A DNA stretch of 64,000 bases from CG2-30-58-95 sp964618215 (GTDB lineage Bacteria > Chloroflexota > Anaerolineae > Anaerolineales > Villigracilaceae), in assembly GCA_964618215.1 (NCBI GenBank), contig CAZTZE010000013.1, positions 1-64,000 of the forward strand, given 5' to 3'. Each line of letters starts with the position of its first letter. Within the stretch, counting starts at the first letter, position 1. The notes below the pieces were generated by a model, which was given only the letters and a program-made list of their open reading frames with translations, had not been told where the DNA came from and searched no databases. The position numbers and the translations under genes were made by a program. This document shows, piece after piece, positions 24,779 to 31,870 of the stretch.

Positions 24779-26308
24779 ATGAACCTAAGCGATCAACACC
24801 CATCCTTTTTCTCCCGGCGCTGGGCTACCCTGCTTGTGATCGGCATCCTGTTTGTGCTGGCGCTCGGCATCCGGCTATTTGACCTGACCGATCCGCCAAA
24901 CGATTTCTACATAGTGCGCCAGTACCGTTCGCTGCTCATCTCGCGCGGCATGTACTACCAAACTTTGACCAACGTGCCGGATTGGAAACGCGAGATGGCC
25001 GTCGCGCAATGGAAATCAGAAGCGCTGATCGAACCTCCACTGATGGAGAGCCTGGTGGCGCTCACCTATCGCTTGACCGGAGAACGCCTGTGGATCGCCC
25101 GCATCTATTCATCCCTTTTCTGGCTGCTGGGAGGCGTCGCACTGTATTTACTGGCCCGCGAGATGAATCTGCGCGCGGCCGGGGTCGTTTCCCTGGCTTA
25201 TTATCTCTTCCTGCCGTTCGGCGTGATCGCCAGCCGCACTTTCATGCCCGATCCTTTGATGACCGCCCTGATCGTCTGGGCGTTGTGGGCGCTTTACCGC
25301 TGGGAGGCGCGCCGGACGTGGAGCGCAGCCCTGTTGGCCGGCGTTTTGACCGGCCTTGCCATCCTGGTCAAATCGGTGGCTGTATTCCCCTTGCTGGGCG
25401 CCGCCGCCGGTCTCGTTCTCAGCCGGGGGGCGCTCAAACGGATTATCCTCGACAAGCAGGTTTGGGCCGTCGCCGGGCTGACTGCCTTGCCTAATGTCCT
25501 TTTCTATATTTACGGCCTCTTCATCTTGGGGACGCTGGGGGATCAATTCGCTTTCCGCTTCTTTCCCAACATGCTCCGCGATCCAGGCTTCTACGTCAGT
25601 TGGGTCTTTACGGCCGGCGGGCTGGTCGGTTTTGAAGTACTGCTGATCGCGCTGGCCGGCATGCTTGTCTTTCAGCGAAGCGCTCAACGCAGCTTTTTGA
25701 TCGGGTTATGGATCAGCTATCTGATCTATGGCCTGGCTTTTCCCTACCATTTCATCACCCATAATTATTATCACCTGCCGCTCATCCCGATTGTCGCCAT
25801 CGGTTTGCTGCCCATAACCGGCCTCGTCATCGGGCAACTGGCCGCGCAAAAAGGCTGGTTACCGAGGGCCGGTTTCTTGGCGATCCTGTTCTTTGGCATC
25901 CTGATAAATATGTGGGAAGTACGCGTCACCCTGGTGCGGGAGGGTTACCGCCATGAGATCCCATACTGGCAGGAACTCGGCGATAAAATTGGCCACGACA
26001 AGAATGTCATCGCACTTTCCGGTGATTATGGCCTGCGGCTGGCTTATTTCGGCTGGATCAACGCCAGCCAGTGGCTGAACACAGCCGACATCTACCTGCG
26101 CGAACTGGCCGGGCAGGCCCAACCCGATTTTGCGAGCATGTTCCGCGAACAAACCGCCGGCAAGGATATCTTCCTGGTCACCTCGCCCCCCGAGTGGGAA
26201 AAACAGGCCGAATTGCGCGCCTATCTCACCACCCACTATAAACTGGTTGCCGAGGATGAGGGGGACGGCTATTGGATTTTTGACTTGCACCAATTCATAT
26301 CTCCTTGA
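24779..26308 (+). CDS. Membrane glycosyltransferase, GT39-like, copy B
   Basis: 509 residues. ATG at 24779 starts eight bases after the previous stop. Same architecture as the 21147 product: LFDLTDPPNDFYIVRQ in the first loop, RLTGERLWIARIYSSLFW, FPYHFITHNYYHLPLIP, then a soluble C-terminus. The motifs indicate a gene duplication with later divergence, presumably for different acceptor or donor sugars. Confidence 0.75.
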   Translation: MNLSDQHPSFFSRRWATLLVIGILFVLALGIRLFDLTDPPNDFYIVRQYRSLLISRGMYYQTLTNVPDWKREMAVAQWKSEALIEPPLMESLVALTYRLTGERLWIARIYSSLFWLLGGVALYLLAREMNLRAAGVVSLAYYLFLPFGVIASRTFMPDPLMTALIVWALWALYRWEARRTWSAALLAGVLTGLAILVKSVAVFPLLGAAAGLVLSRGALKRIILDKQVWAVAGLTALPNVLFYIYGLFILGTLGDQFAFRFFPNMLRDPGFYVSWVFTAGGLVGFEVLLIALAGMLVFQRSAQRSFLIGLWISYLIYGLAFPYHFITHNYYHLPLIPIVAIGLLPITGLVIGQLAAQKGWLPRAGFLAILFFGILINMWEVRVTLVREGYRHEIPYWQELGDKIGHDKNVIALSGDYGLRLAYFGWINASQWLNTADIYLRELAGQAQPDFASMFREQTAGKDIFLVTSPPEWEKQAELRAYLTTHYKLVAEDEGDGYWIFDLHQFISP

Positions 26309-26313
26309 AGGCT

Positions 26314-27105
26314 ATGATTTCTTCGAAATTACCTCTCGTTTCCATTGTTACTCCCTCCTACAACCAGGCGCGCTATCTGGAGACCGCCATCCGCTCGGTG
26401 CTGGAGCAGGATTATCCGGACATCGAATATATCCTCGTGGACGGCGGCTCGAGCGACGGCAGCCTGGAGGTCATCCGCCGCTACTCGGAGCGATTGGCCT
26501 GGTGGGTCTCCGAGCCGGATAAAGGTCAGACCGACGCGATCAACAAAGGTTTTGCGCGCGCCAATGGCGAAATCCTGGCCTGGCTGAACTCTGATGACAC
26601 CTACCAGCCGGGGGCAGTGGCTGAGGCAGTCGAGTTTTTGCGCAGCCGGCCCGAGGTCGGGCTGGTCTACGGTGACGCCAACTTCATTGACCAAGATGGG
26701 CGCCTCATCGGTCGTTTCCCCGCCGCGCAGACCGATTACCGTCGTCTGCGGCGCGGCTACGTCCACATCCCCCAGCAGTCTGCCTTCTTTCGCGCTGACC
26801 TGTGGAAAAAGGTCGGCCCGCTCGACTCGTCGTTCTACTTCGCCATGGATTACGATCTCTGGGTGCGCCTCGCCGCCCTGGCCCCCATCCAATACGTCCC
26901 GCGCACCTGGGCCAACTTCCGCCTGCACAGCCACGGCAAGACTGTCGCCGCCGACGAGCGCTGCTGGCCGGAGATGCTGCGGGTGCATTATCGGGATGGG
27001 GGTGGCATATTTGCACCGATTGTGGCAAAATACTATATTCGGAAAATGCTTGCGCCGGTGATTGTGTGGCGAAGAAAGAAATACATGGTTGGAGGCGCCT
27101 CCTAG
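26314..27105 (+). CDS. GT2 glycosyltransferase
   Basis: 263 residues; GT-A motifs VSIVTPSYNQARYLETAI, VDGGSSDGS, ILAWLNSDDTY and the acceptor-region FAMDYDLWVRLA. ATG at 26314 is preferred over a TTG at 26305. The tail FRLHSHGKTVAADERCWPEM recurs in two truncated copies at 28110 and 28935. The stop codon lies within a TIR-like sequence (TAGCAGTTTGTCGGCGAG) that also occurs at the end of the second truncated copy. Confidence 0.82.
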   Translation: MISSKLPLVSIVTPSYNQARYLETAIRSVLEQDYPDIEYILVDGGSSDGSLEVIRRYSERLAWWVSEPDKGQTDAINKGFARANGEILAWLNSDDTYQPGAVAEAVEFLRSRPEVGLVYGDANFIDQDGRLIGRFPAAQTDYRRLRRGYVHIPQQSAFFRADLWKKVGPLDSSFYFAMDYDLWVRLAALAPIQYVPRTWANFRLHSHGKTVAADERCWPEMLRVHYRDGGGIFAPIVAKYYIRKMLAPVIVWRRKKYMVGGAS

Positions 27106-27381
27106 CAGTTTGTCGGCGAGAAAACCGCTAGACTGCTAACCCCTGCGCTCCCTGGCCTAGCCTGCCACCGTTCGTGCCGCAAGCAACGGCGGCATCAGAG
27201 AAGCGATCCTGTGGACGCCGGTGCGAGACAGCAGAACAGACAACGCTTCGGTTCCCAATGACAAAACGAGAATCGCTGGAGCGAGGGGAGCGTGCTATAA
27301 TCGAGGTGGTGAGTGAGCGGGATGGTTTGGGTCTGCTGGAAGTCACATTCATTCCAGACCATCAAGGACAGGAGTTCTCCA
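27106..27381 (+). other. Spacer with repeat scraps and a promoter
   Basis: 276 bases. Contains the rest of a TIR-like sequence from the GT2 stop, the block CGCTCCCTGGCCTAGCC shared with 18361, and the promoter of the next TA pair. A 43-codon open frame at 27258 overlaps that promoter and is probably not a gene. Confidence 0.5.
27293..27301 (+). promoter_or_regulatory. Extended -10 promoter of the MazF-like TA pair
   Basis: TGCTATAAT, identical to the element before the antitoxin-like gene at 8730. The antitoxin start is 80 bases downstream; AAGGACAGGAG is the ribosome-binding site. Confidence 0.5.
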
Positions 27382-27660
27382 ATGAGTAATCAGGTTGCTG
27401 TCGTCGAAAAAAATATCCATCTATCTGCCGATCGCGCCAGTTACCTAAGCCGCCTGGCTCAGGTCAAGGCATTGAGCGAGGATCAGCTTATCGAGAAGGC
27501 GTTGGATATTCTTTTCAGCCTGGCCGACCTTTTAGACTCCCAGCTCGAACGGCAGGGCTATTCCTTCCTGTCAGAAGCTTCGCTCCAACGCGTCTGGGAC
27601 AACGCCGAAGATGCCGCATACGATAACTGGAGGGAATTGTATGCTCTACCAACGCGGTGA
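27382..27660 (+). CDS. Antitoxin of a PemK/MazF-type module
   Basis: 92 residues, mostly helical and acidic: HLSADRASYLSRLAQVKAL, SEDQLIEKALDIL. Start at 27382 follows a strong AAGGACAGGAG. Position, size and a 20-base overlap with the following MazF-like gene make it the antitoxin. The N-terminal part may form a small DNA-binding domain for autoregulation; I cannot assign the family. Confidence 0.7.
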   Translation: MSNQVAVVEKNIHLSADRASYLSRLAQVKALSEDQLIEKALDILFSLADLLDSQLERQGYSFLSEASLQRVWDNAEDAAYDNWRELYALPTR

Positions 27661-27979
27661 TGTTCTACTGGTTCCGTTTCCTTTCAGCAATCTGAGTGCA
27701 ACCAAAGTCAGGCCAGCCATTGTAATCAGCAGCCGCCAATACCATTCAACGCAGCCTGACATCTTGCTGGCGGCTATTACATCAAAGCTGTCTGCGGCGC
27801 CTGACCTGCTTGACTATTCGTTGAGTGACTGGCAATCTGCCGGTCTACGTTATCCATCCGCGTTCAAGCCTGTGGTATTTACGCTGGACCCAGGCAGAGT
27901 GATCCATAACGTCGGCAAGCTCACAACGGCAGATATGACAGAAATAGACGGTCGTTTACGTTTGGCTTTGAATTTGTAA
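27641..27979 (+). CDS. PemK/MazF-family toxin
   Basis: 112 residues. MLYQRGDVLLVPFPFSNLS with KVRPAIVIS is the PemK/MazF N-terminal signature (RGDV and RP residues), and the C-terminus FTLDPGRVIHNVGKLT fits the fold. These proteins are sequence-specific mRNA endoribonucleases. Start at 27641 inside the antitoxin gene. It looks complete, unlike the TumE and HicA toxins in this window. Confidence 0.8.
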   Translation: MLYQRGDVLLVPFPFSNLSATKVRPAIVISSRQYHSTQPDILLAAITSKLSAAPDLLDYSLSDWQSAGLRYPSAFKPVVFTLDPGRVIHNVGKLTTADMTEIDGRLRLALNL

Positions 27980-28026
27980 ACAAGCCATACACGAGCCAGC
28001 CCCCGCCGAAAGAGTTGAACGGGTTG

Positions 28027-28056
28027 GAATGTTTCGGTCAGCACGCCATATTTACG
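28027..28056 (-). pseudogene. Fragment of the TumE-partner antitoxin-like gene
   Basis: On the minus strand these 30 bases encode RKYGVLTETF and match 28720-28749, inside the intact 28510-28812 gene, at 28 of 30 positions. Nothing else of the gene is left around it. Confidence 0.6.
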
Positions 28057-28109
28057 ATTGTCATCCTGTCCCTTTTCAGCCTTTCCATCCAAACCCACGC
28101 CGCGCCGCT

Positions 28110-28322
28110 GGCTGGCATCACCACTCGCGTCTCGCTCGCTTCCGCCTGCACACGCAAGGCAAGACCGTCGCGGCCGACGACCGCTGCTGGCCGGAGATGC
28201 TGAAAGTGCATTTTCGGGATGGGGGTTCGAGGTTGGGTATCCTGCCGGTCAAATATCTGATCCGCAAGGTCGCCGCGCCGCTCATCAATGCACGCAGGCG
28301 GTTCATGCTGCGAGGCGGGTAG
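28110..28322 (+). pseudogene. Truncated GT2 tail, copy 1
   Basis: Encodes FRLHTQGKTVAADDRCWPEM and FRDGG up to the stop at 28320-28322, matching the C-terminal 60 or so residues of the 26314 enzyme. The catalytic domain is absent. The upstream part (from about 28057) is shared with copy 2. A 55-base segment at its end recurs at 30249. Confidence 0.7.
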
Positions 28323-28353
28323 ATGGTCCTCTACACTGCCCAAAGGTTCGGCG
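28299..28353 (+). repeat. 55-base repeat, copy 1
   Basis: Matches 30249-30303 with three differences. It covers the last codons of the GT2 tail (RFMLRGG) and about 30 bases beyond the stop. Confidence 0.75.
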
Positions 28354-28369
28354 CGGAAGGTATGAACAT

Positions 28370-28535
28370 CTATGATGGAACTTTTTCGTTTCGGGTCAGC
28401 AGTTCCTCGATTTCCTCGATGAGAAAAGGCAGGTTGGGCTGGGTGAACGAAAGGTCGGTCGCAGGCAGGGATGATGTTTGATTTCAGGAGGAAAACGAAT
28501 TGCTCGTATTCAACGAGCGACCGCAAGGGGTTCAT
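28370..28535 (-). pseudogene. Internally deleted TumE-like toxin remnant 2
   Basis: On the minus strand an N-terminal piece (SLVEYEQFVFLLK, starting near 28535 and overlapping the end of the antitoxin-like gene) is followed, in another frame, by LSFTQPNLPFLIEEIEEL ending at the stop at 28370-28372. The middle of the toxin is missing. It has the same ends-kept structure as the remnant at 9017. Confidence 0.6.
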
Positions 28536-28812
28536 GGCGAGCTGTGCGTCCGATCAGGTGAGACAGGCTGGAAACAGCTTCTTGCTGCAATAAAGCTTGA
28601 ACAGCTTGATGATACTGCTCTTGGCGCTCACGCAAAATCTCGTAAGTGCCTGCCCACTCGCCCCAATCCAGCACCCAGGCGTCGTCTTCTACCTCCTCCC
28701 CCTGCTGGTAGGCGGCGTAGAATGTTTCGGTCAGCACACCGTATTTACGCTCGAACACCAGCAGATCCTCTTCGAGCGCATGGATGTCACGTAGAATTTC
28801 ATCGAGTGTCAT
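28510..28812 (-). CDS. Small coiled-coil antitoxin-like protein (TumE-type partner)
   Basis: 100 residues: MTLDEILRDIHALEEDLLVF, ERKYGVLTETFYAAYQQGEE, DDAWVLDWGEWAG, then an Arg/Gln-rich helix. Start at 28812; an in-frame ATG 30 bases upstream is less likely. A good promoter lies at 28854-28882. Paralogue of the 8730 gene and complete in length. The toxin position after it holds only remnant 2. One of very few confident minus-strand genes in the window. Confidence 0.65.
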   Translation of the reverse strand: MTLDEILRDIHALEEDLLVFERKYGVLTETFYAAYQQGEEVEDDAWVLDWGEWAGTYEILRERQEQYHQAVQALLQQEAVSSLSHLIGRTARHEPLAVAR

Positions 28813-28853
28813 CGCGCGATTCCCTTTCAGACGGAAAACCACAAGCAGTCAAA

Positions 28854-28882
28854 ATCTTACCATATGCACCGAGCGATTACAA
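28854..28882 (-). promoter_or_regulatory. Promoter for the minus-strand antitoxin-like gene
   Basis: Minus-strand TTGTAA (28877-28882) and TAAGAT (28854-28859) separated by exactly 17 bases, about 42 bases before the start codon. Confidence 0.55.
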
Positions 28883-28934
28883 GGAGTGAAACACGAACCG
28901 CAAACTGTCTTCGATGTTCAACCTGATCGTCATC

Positions 28935-29180
28935 CTGTCTCTTTTCAGCCTTTGCGCCGCTGGCTGGCATCACCACCCGCGTCTTGCTCGCTTCCGCCTG
29001 CACACACAAGGAAAGACCGTCGCGGCCGACGAGCGCTGCTGGCCGGAGATGCTGCTGGTACACTTCAGGGATGGGGGTTCGAAATCCTCGATCATCACGG
29101 CCAAATATGTCATCCTAAAGGCCATCAGCCCGCTCTGGAGGTTGAGGATGAAGGTGAGGCTGGCACAAAAGCGATGCTAG
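28935..29180 (+). pseudogene. Truncated GT2 tail, copy 2
   Basis: Encodes FRLHTQGKTVAADERCWPEM, FRDGG and a diverged basic end, stopping at 29178-29180. Shares with copy 1 a leader starting GTCATCCTGTC (28931 and 28060). The stop lies inside the left end of the palindromic element, as the stop of the intact 26314 gene lies inside a similar sequence. Confidence 0.7.
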
Positions 29181-29323
29181 CGGTTTGTCGGAGAGGAGTA
29201 AATTGCTTGCCAGGATTGCCAAATCCAGGCTGAAACCGGGCGAACTGCGCTGCAATTCGCTGGATTTGGCAATTCAGCGGAGCTAAAAGACGGTTTTTTG
29301 TTGCTCTCCGACAGGCTGCTAGC
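29176..29323 (+). mobile_element. Palindromic MITE-like element, 148 bp
   Basis: Ends GCTAGCGGTTTGTCGGAGAG and, reversed, GCTAGCAGCCTGTCGGAGAG (16 of 20 identical). An inner perfect pair attgccaaatccag (29215-29228) and ctggatttggcaat (29260-29273) flanks a 31-base loop. No ORF. It may also act as a terminator-like hairpin. A single end-like copy is at 27103-27120. Confidence 0.65.
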
Positions 29324-29400
29324 GCCTGGACAATTTATAAAGTGGGATATAATATTTTCAGCCAGTCATCAAAGGCTAACACGGAAAAGGAGAACAACAG

Positions 29401-29643
29401 GTGAACGAACAGCTATTGCAACGCATCACAATCAACCCAAATGTAATGGCAGGTAAACCGGTTATTCGCGGCACCCGCGTTCCCGTGGAACTAATCGTAA
29501 GAATGCTGTCACAGGGACTAGCAGAAGGTGAGATATTGAGAGAGTATCCACGTTTGGAACCTGAAGACATTCGAGCGGCATTGGCTTACGCGTCTCAGGT
29601 ACTTGCCTTTGAGGAAGTTATTCCCCTTTCTGTCGCGGCCTGA
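29401..29643 (+). CDS. DUF433-family antitoxin (VapB45-like)
   Basis: 80 residues. ITINPNVMAGKPVIRGTRVPVELIV is the DUF433 helix-turn-helix signature, followed by GEILREYPRLEPEDIRAALAYA. GTG start preceded by AAGGAGAACA; TATAAT at 29348-29353. Encoded directly before its PIN-like partner and probably represses the promoter. Confidence 0.82.
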   Translation: MNEQLLQRITINPNVMAGKPVIRGTRVPVELIVRMLSQGLAEGEILREYPRLEPEDIRAALAYASQVLAFEEVIPLSVAA

Positions 29644-30018
29644 ATGAGCATCCACATCAAATTCCTCATAGATGAGTCGACAGGCGCGTCTGTAGCTGAA
29701 TACTTGCGGCGGGCGGGTTTCGACGTGTTATTCGTAGGCGAGACTATGCATCAGGCTGACGACGCAGACATCCTGACCCAGGCTGTGCATGAGAACCGGA
29801 TTCTTATGACGAACGACAAGGATTTTGGAGAGCTTGTCTTTCGCAGTGGAAGAACCCATGCCGGTGTCGTGCTATTCCGGTTGCAGGACGAGAGCCAGGA
29901 CAATCGTGTCCGCATTGCCCGGATTGTGGTAGAGGAATATCTGGAGCGATTGCCAGATAATTTTGTCGTGGTGACGGAAAAAGGCCTTCGCGTCCGAACG
30001 CGAGCTAAACCTTCTTGA
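29644..30018 (+). CDS. DUF5615 PIN-like toxin (VapC45-like)
   Basis: 124 residues. FLIDESTGASVAEYL supplies the first acidic PIN residues, DADILTQAVHENRILMTNDKDFGELVF the central ones. A ribonuclease role is expected from the family. It starts at the base after the antitoxin stop. Complete length, so this module should be functional. Confidence 0.82.
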   Translation: MSIHIKFLIDESTGASVAEYLRRAGFDVLFVGETMHQADDADILTQAVHENRILMTNDKDFGELVFRSGRTHAGVVLFRLQDESQDNRVRIARIVVEEYLERLPDNFVVVTEKGLRVRTRAKPS

Positions 30019-30024
30019 GGCACG

Positions 30025-30168
30025 ATGATGCTGAAGATTCTGCTTTTAGGCAACACTGGCCAGCTATTTCCGATCATCTGCATTTTTTCAGCAGCAGGGA
30101 TTAAGTCCGTTTTGGATAGGCTGCTGACAAGACCCGCCTTTCCCGCTTATCGCCCTTTGGGTGAATGA
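30025..30168 (+). pseudogene. Possible 5' scrap of an rmlD-like gene
   Basis: 47 codons. MMLKILLLGNTGQL resembles the nucleotide-binding N-terminus of dTDP-4-dehydrorhamnose reductase (KILLxGxxGQLG), after which similarity stops. Could be coincidence because the match is short. Confidence 0.35.
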
Positions 30169-30248
30169 GAATCTAAACCACAGAAATAACTGGAAAAGCG
30201 ATAACCCTCGCCGCCTCAAGCCAAAAGATGACGTTACCGGACAGGGGA

Positions 30249-30303
30249 CGGTTCATGCTGCGAGGGGGGTAGACGGTCCTCTACACTGCCAAAAGGTTCG
30301 GCG
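30249..30303 (+). repeat. 55-base repeat, copy 2
   Basis: Differs from 28299-28353 at three positions and contains the last codons of the GT2 tail (RFMLRGG and stop) but nothing upstream of them, so it marks a third truncated copy. Confidence 0.75.
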
Positions 30304-30354
30304 AAATCCCCCTCTTGACAGGACAAGGTTTTCGTGTGAGAATTCAAAATCTGA

Positions 30355-30843
30355 ATGCTCAATAACCTCGTCATGATAAAAAGCCAGGAATACGAACTTC
30401 TCGATGCAATAGCACAGGACTCGATGGTCACCCAGGCGAGTCTGTCTGCCCGCCTGGGAATAGCCGTTGGCAGTGTGAACTGGTATATCAAACGGCTGAT
30501 CAACTGTGGCTATGTTAAAGTCTCTCACCTTGATCGCACGCGGCTGAAATATCAGCTCACGCCAGAAGGCATGTCCATTCTGACGCAGCGCACGTTGCAG
30601 TACCTGAAAAGATCACTGACCGTCTACAATGATCTGCGCCAAAAGGCCAAGGGGATGGTGACCGACCTGAGATCCCGGGGTGTCACTCACGTATACCTGG
30701 AAGGAGATGACGAAGTGATGGATATTCTACGGCTGACTTGCATCGAGGCGGGGATGTCTTTTGATGAAAGATCTGACGGAACCGTCCTTAAGGCCGTGGG
30801 ACAAGATTATCAGGTCGTCTCCCAGAACGTTGCCAGAATATAA
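30355..30843 (+). CDS. Winged-helix (MarR-type, EPS-associated) regulator
   Basis: 162 residues. The winged helix spans about residues 10-80: YELLDAIAQDSMVTQASLSA, RLGIAVGSVNWYIKRLINCG and LKYQLTPEGMSIL. This is the pattern of MarR-type regulators found at exopolysaccharide loci. The C-terminal 75 residues (VTDLRSRGVTHVYLEGDDEV) form a small alpha/beta domain that could bind a nucleotide or sugar. It precedes the exporter genes and may control them. ATG at 30373 is an alternative start. Confidence 0.7.
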   Translation: MLNNLVMIKSQEYELLDAIAQDSMVTQASLSARLGIAVGSVNWYIKRLINCGYVKVSHLDRTRLKYQLTPEGMSILTQRTLQYLKRSLTVYNDLRQKAKGMVTDLRSRGVTHVYLEGDDEVMDILRLTCIEAGMSFDERSDGTVLKAVGQDYQVVSQNVARI

Positions 30844-31002
30844 AGCCTCTTGTGCGCTGGTTCCCCGGTGATATTCTCTCGGTATTTATGCTTCTTGCAT
30901 AAATCTCTGAACTTGCTTTTATCGAAATACTCACAAATGACGGGATCTTGGTTCGGATATTTACGCAGTACCTTGTAGAATTAAGGAAAGTGCTAATATA
31001 CT
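30844..31002 (+). other. AT-rich leader before the exporter genes
   Basis: 159 bases without a gene, AT-rich relative to the preceding region, and the most likely place for a promoter of the wzm-wzt unit. I see TTGCAT (from 30895) and other partial boxes but no clear -35/-10 pair. AAGGAAAG near 30984 is the ribosome-binding site. Confidence 0.35.
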
Positions 31003-31869
31003 ATGGCTTCTCGAGATATCTTCGCTTCACAAAATGAATGGGATTTGATTATCCGTCCTCAGCGCAGTTGGTGGGATCTGCATTTGGACGAGTTGTGGCG
31101 CTACCGCGACCTGATCCGGCTGTTCGTCTGGCGTGACTTTGTTGCCGCCTATAAGCAGACCATCCTCGGGCCGCTGTGGTATGTGATCCCACCTATTTTA
31201 TCCACGGTGGTGTTCACGGTTATATTCGGAAACATCGCTCACTTACCCACTGACGGACTGCCGCCCTTCCTGTTTTACATGGCAGGAAACACGGTGTGGG
31301 GCTATTTTTCTGGTTGTCTGGTAAGCACCTCCAACACATTTACGGCCAATGCGGGGATTTTCGGCAAGGTGTACTTTCCGCGCCTGAGTATGCCGGTTTC
31401 GGTGGTCATCTCCAATTTGATTTCGTTTGCCATCCGCTTTGTGTTATTTTTGCTTTTTTTGGCCTATTTCATGCTGGCCGGGGCCGATATTCACCCCAAC
31501 TGGTGGATTTTAAGCCTGCCGCTGCTGTTGCTCATCATGGCTCTGATGGGGCTGGGATTCGGCATCATCATTTCCTCGCTGACCACGAAATACCGCGATT
31601 TGCATCAGTTGGTGGGCTCTGGTGTTCAACTATTGATGTATGCCACGCCGGTGATCTACCCGCTCTCCACCCTTCAGGGCGGCTGGCGCTGGCTCATCCT
31701 GGCAAACCCCATGACGCCCATCGTGGAGGTCTTCCGCCTGGCTTTTTTGGGCGTGAGCGCCATTGAACCGGCTTATCTGCTTTACAGCGCCGCTTTTACG
31801 GTGGTGGTCTTTTTGGCCGGCGCGCTGATTTTCAATCACGTTGAAACCACGTTTATGGATACGGTTTGA
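31003..31869 (+). CDS. wzm: Polysaccharide ABC exporter permease (Wzm)
   Basis: 288 residues, six predicted membrane segments, ABC-2 type. The N-terminus WDLHLDELWRYRDLIRLFVWRDF is the cytoplasmic helix of O-antigen and teichoic-acid exporters, followed by YKQTILGPLWYVIPPI. The C-terminal half has LLMYATPVIYPLS. Works with the adjacent ATPase to export a lipid-linked polysaccharide across the cytoplasmic membrane. Confidence 0.9.
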   Translation: MASRDIFASQNEWDLIIRPQRSWWDLHLDELWRYRDLIRLFVWRDFVAAYKQTILGPLWYVIPPILSTVVFTVIFGNIAHLPTDGLPPFLFYMAGNTVWGYFSGCLVSTSNTFTANAGIFGKVYFPRLSMPVSVVISNLISFAIRFVLFLLFLAYFMLAGADIHPNWWILSLPLLLLIMALMGLGFGIIISSLTTKYRDLHQLVGSGVQLLMYATPVIYPLSTLQGGWRWLILANPMTPIVEVFRLAFLGVSAIEPAYLLYSAAFTVVVFLAGALIFNHVETTFMDTV

Positions 31870-31870
31870 G

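Noticed and set aside
27258..27389. 43-codon ORF before the MazF-type antitoxin
   Set aside because: It contains the antitoxin's extended -10 promoter and has no recognisable family or ribosome-binding site; an overlap by chance is more likely.
30025..30168. A functional dTDP-rhamnose reductase
   Set aside because: Only the first 14 residues resemble RmlD; the ORF is far too short, so it is listed only as a possible scrap.
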